DNA of 6,643 nt from Faecalicoccus sp. (GTDB lineage Bacteria > Bacillota_I > Bacilli_A > Erysipelotrichales > Erysipelotrichaceae). The DNA lies in contig JAGAWH010000007.1 of the NCBI GenBank assembly GCA_017941505.1, forward strand, positions 1 through 6,643, read 5' to 3'. A program made the translations under genes and the position numbers. Shown piece after piece: positions 6,558 through 6,643 of the stretch; position 1 is the stretch's first letter; each line of letters opens with the position of its first letter. The notes under the pieces were generated by a model. It was not told where the DNA came from, did no database searches, and saw nothing but the letters and a program-made list of their open reading frames with translations.

Positions 6558-6599
6558 ATTCCTTTTTTTATTTTATCAGATTTAAGTAAAAAAAGGAAT
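6558..6599. repeat. 13-bp perfect inverted repeat around the promoter -10
   Basis: The arms ATTCCTTTTTTTA (6558-6570) and TAAAAAAAGGAAT (6587-6599) are exact reverse complements separated by 16 nt. The spacer holds most of the predicted -10 element. The right arm overlaps the terminator stem and its T-tract, so in read-through RNA the same segment could pair either with the terminator's other arm or with the leader. This could be structural, a protein site, or partly a by-product of A/T tracts. Confidence 0.6.
6570..6578 (-). promoter_or_regulatory. Probable extended -10 promoter of the rnf-nrf operon
   Basis: The minus strand reads TGATAAAAT, a good match to the extended -10 form TGnTATAAT (hexamer TAAAAT at 6575-6570). 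It lies just after the terminator of the preceding gene and about 50 nt before the rnfC start. Transcription would begin near 6562-6563, giving a leader of about 43 nt. No good -35 is visible: the hexamer 17 nt upstream is TTCCTT. No other promoter was recognised between the genes, so this one probably drives rnfC through nrfA. Confidence 0.5.
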
Positions 6600-6615
6600 G
6601 CCTCAAAGGCATTCC
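6588..6615 (-). terminator. Intrinsic terminator of the upstream, unseen minus-strand gene
   Basis: On the minus strand an 8-bp perfect stem (GGAATGCC / GGCATTCC, 6615-6608 and 6602-6595) with a 5-nt loop (TTTGA) is followed directly by seven Ts (6594-6588). This is a textbook Rho-independent terminator reading leftward. The plus-strand side has no T-run, so it is one-directional. It closes a gene lying beyond the right edge and separates it from the rnf promoter. The remaining 6616-6643 shows nothing identifiable. Confidence 0.85.
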
Positions 6616-6643
6616 CATGTAAGTCTTGGGTAACAAGTTTGTA

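Overview
The window is an almost gapless, single-direction gene cluster on the minus strand. It encodes a complete Rnf (Rsx) ion-translocating ferredoxin:NAD+ oxidoreductase, followed by a pentaheme ammonia-forming nitrite reductase (NrfA) and the first 31 codons of a probable ResB/Ccs1-type cytochrome c biogenesis protein. Read 5' to 3' on the minus strand, from the right edge to the left, the order is: terminator of an unseen upstream gene, probable promoter, rnfC, rnfD-rnfG (one fused gene), rnfE, rnfA, rnfB, nrfA, hairpin, resB-like (cut by the window edge).

Organism: the clostridial-type gene order C-D-G-E-A-B, strong GGAGG/GAGGT ribosome binding sites, moderate-to-low GC by eye, and the absence of an Nqr set point to an anaerobic or fermentative member of the Bacillota (Firmicutes). 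Clostridia or an Erysipelotrichia-like lineage is plausible. This placement is inference; no marker gene is present.

Layout: positions 6521-6643 hold an intrinsic terminator, an extended -10 promoter and a short leader. rnfC overlaps rnfDG by 4 nt (ATGA). The gaps rnfDG/rnfE and rnfE/rnfA are 3 nt each, rnfA/rnfB is 13 nt and rnfB/nrfA is 17 nt, so nrfA is very probably co-transcribed with rnf. A 73-nt spacer with a perfect 8-bp hairpin separates nrfA from the resB-like gene. No gene-free stretch exceeds 300 bases.

How they work together: RnfB (iron-sulfur) and RnfC (NAD(H)/FMN, iron-sulfur) form the cytoplasmic part, RnfA/RnfE carry the membrane iron-sulfur centre, and RnfD/RnfG carry covalent FMN. 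Rnf normally couples ferredoxin oxidation and NAD+ reduction to Na+ or H+ export. NrfA takes six electrons to reduce nitrite to ammonium outside the membrane and usually receives them from quinol through NrfH, which is not seen here. The most interesting aspects are the physical linkage of Rnf to NrfA without NrfH, which raises the hypothesis that Rnf (perhaps its external RnfG flavin) feeds electrons to NrfA, and the RnfD-RnfG fusion, which tethers the two flavinylated subunits. The resB-like gene fits as the heme-attachment machinery NrfA needs.
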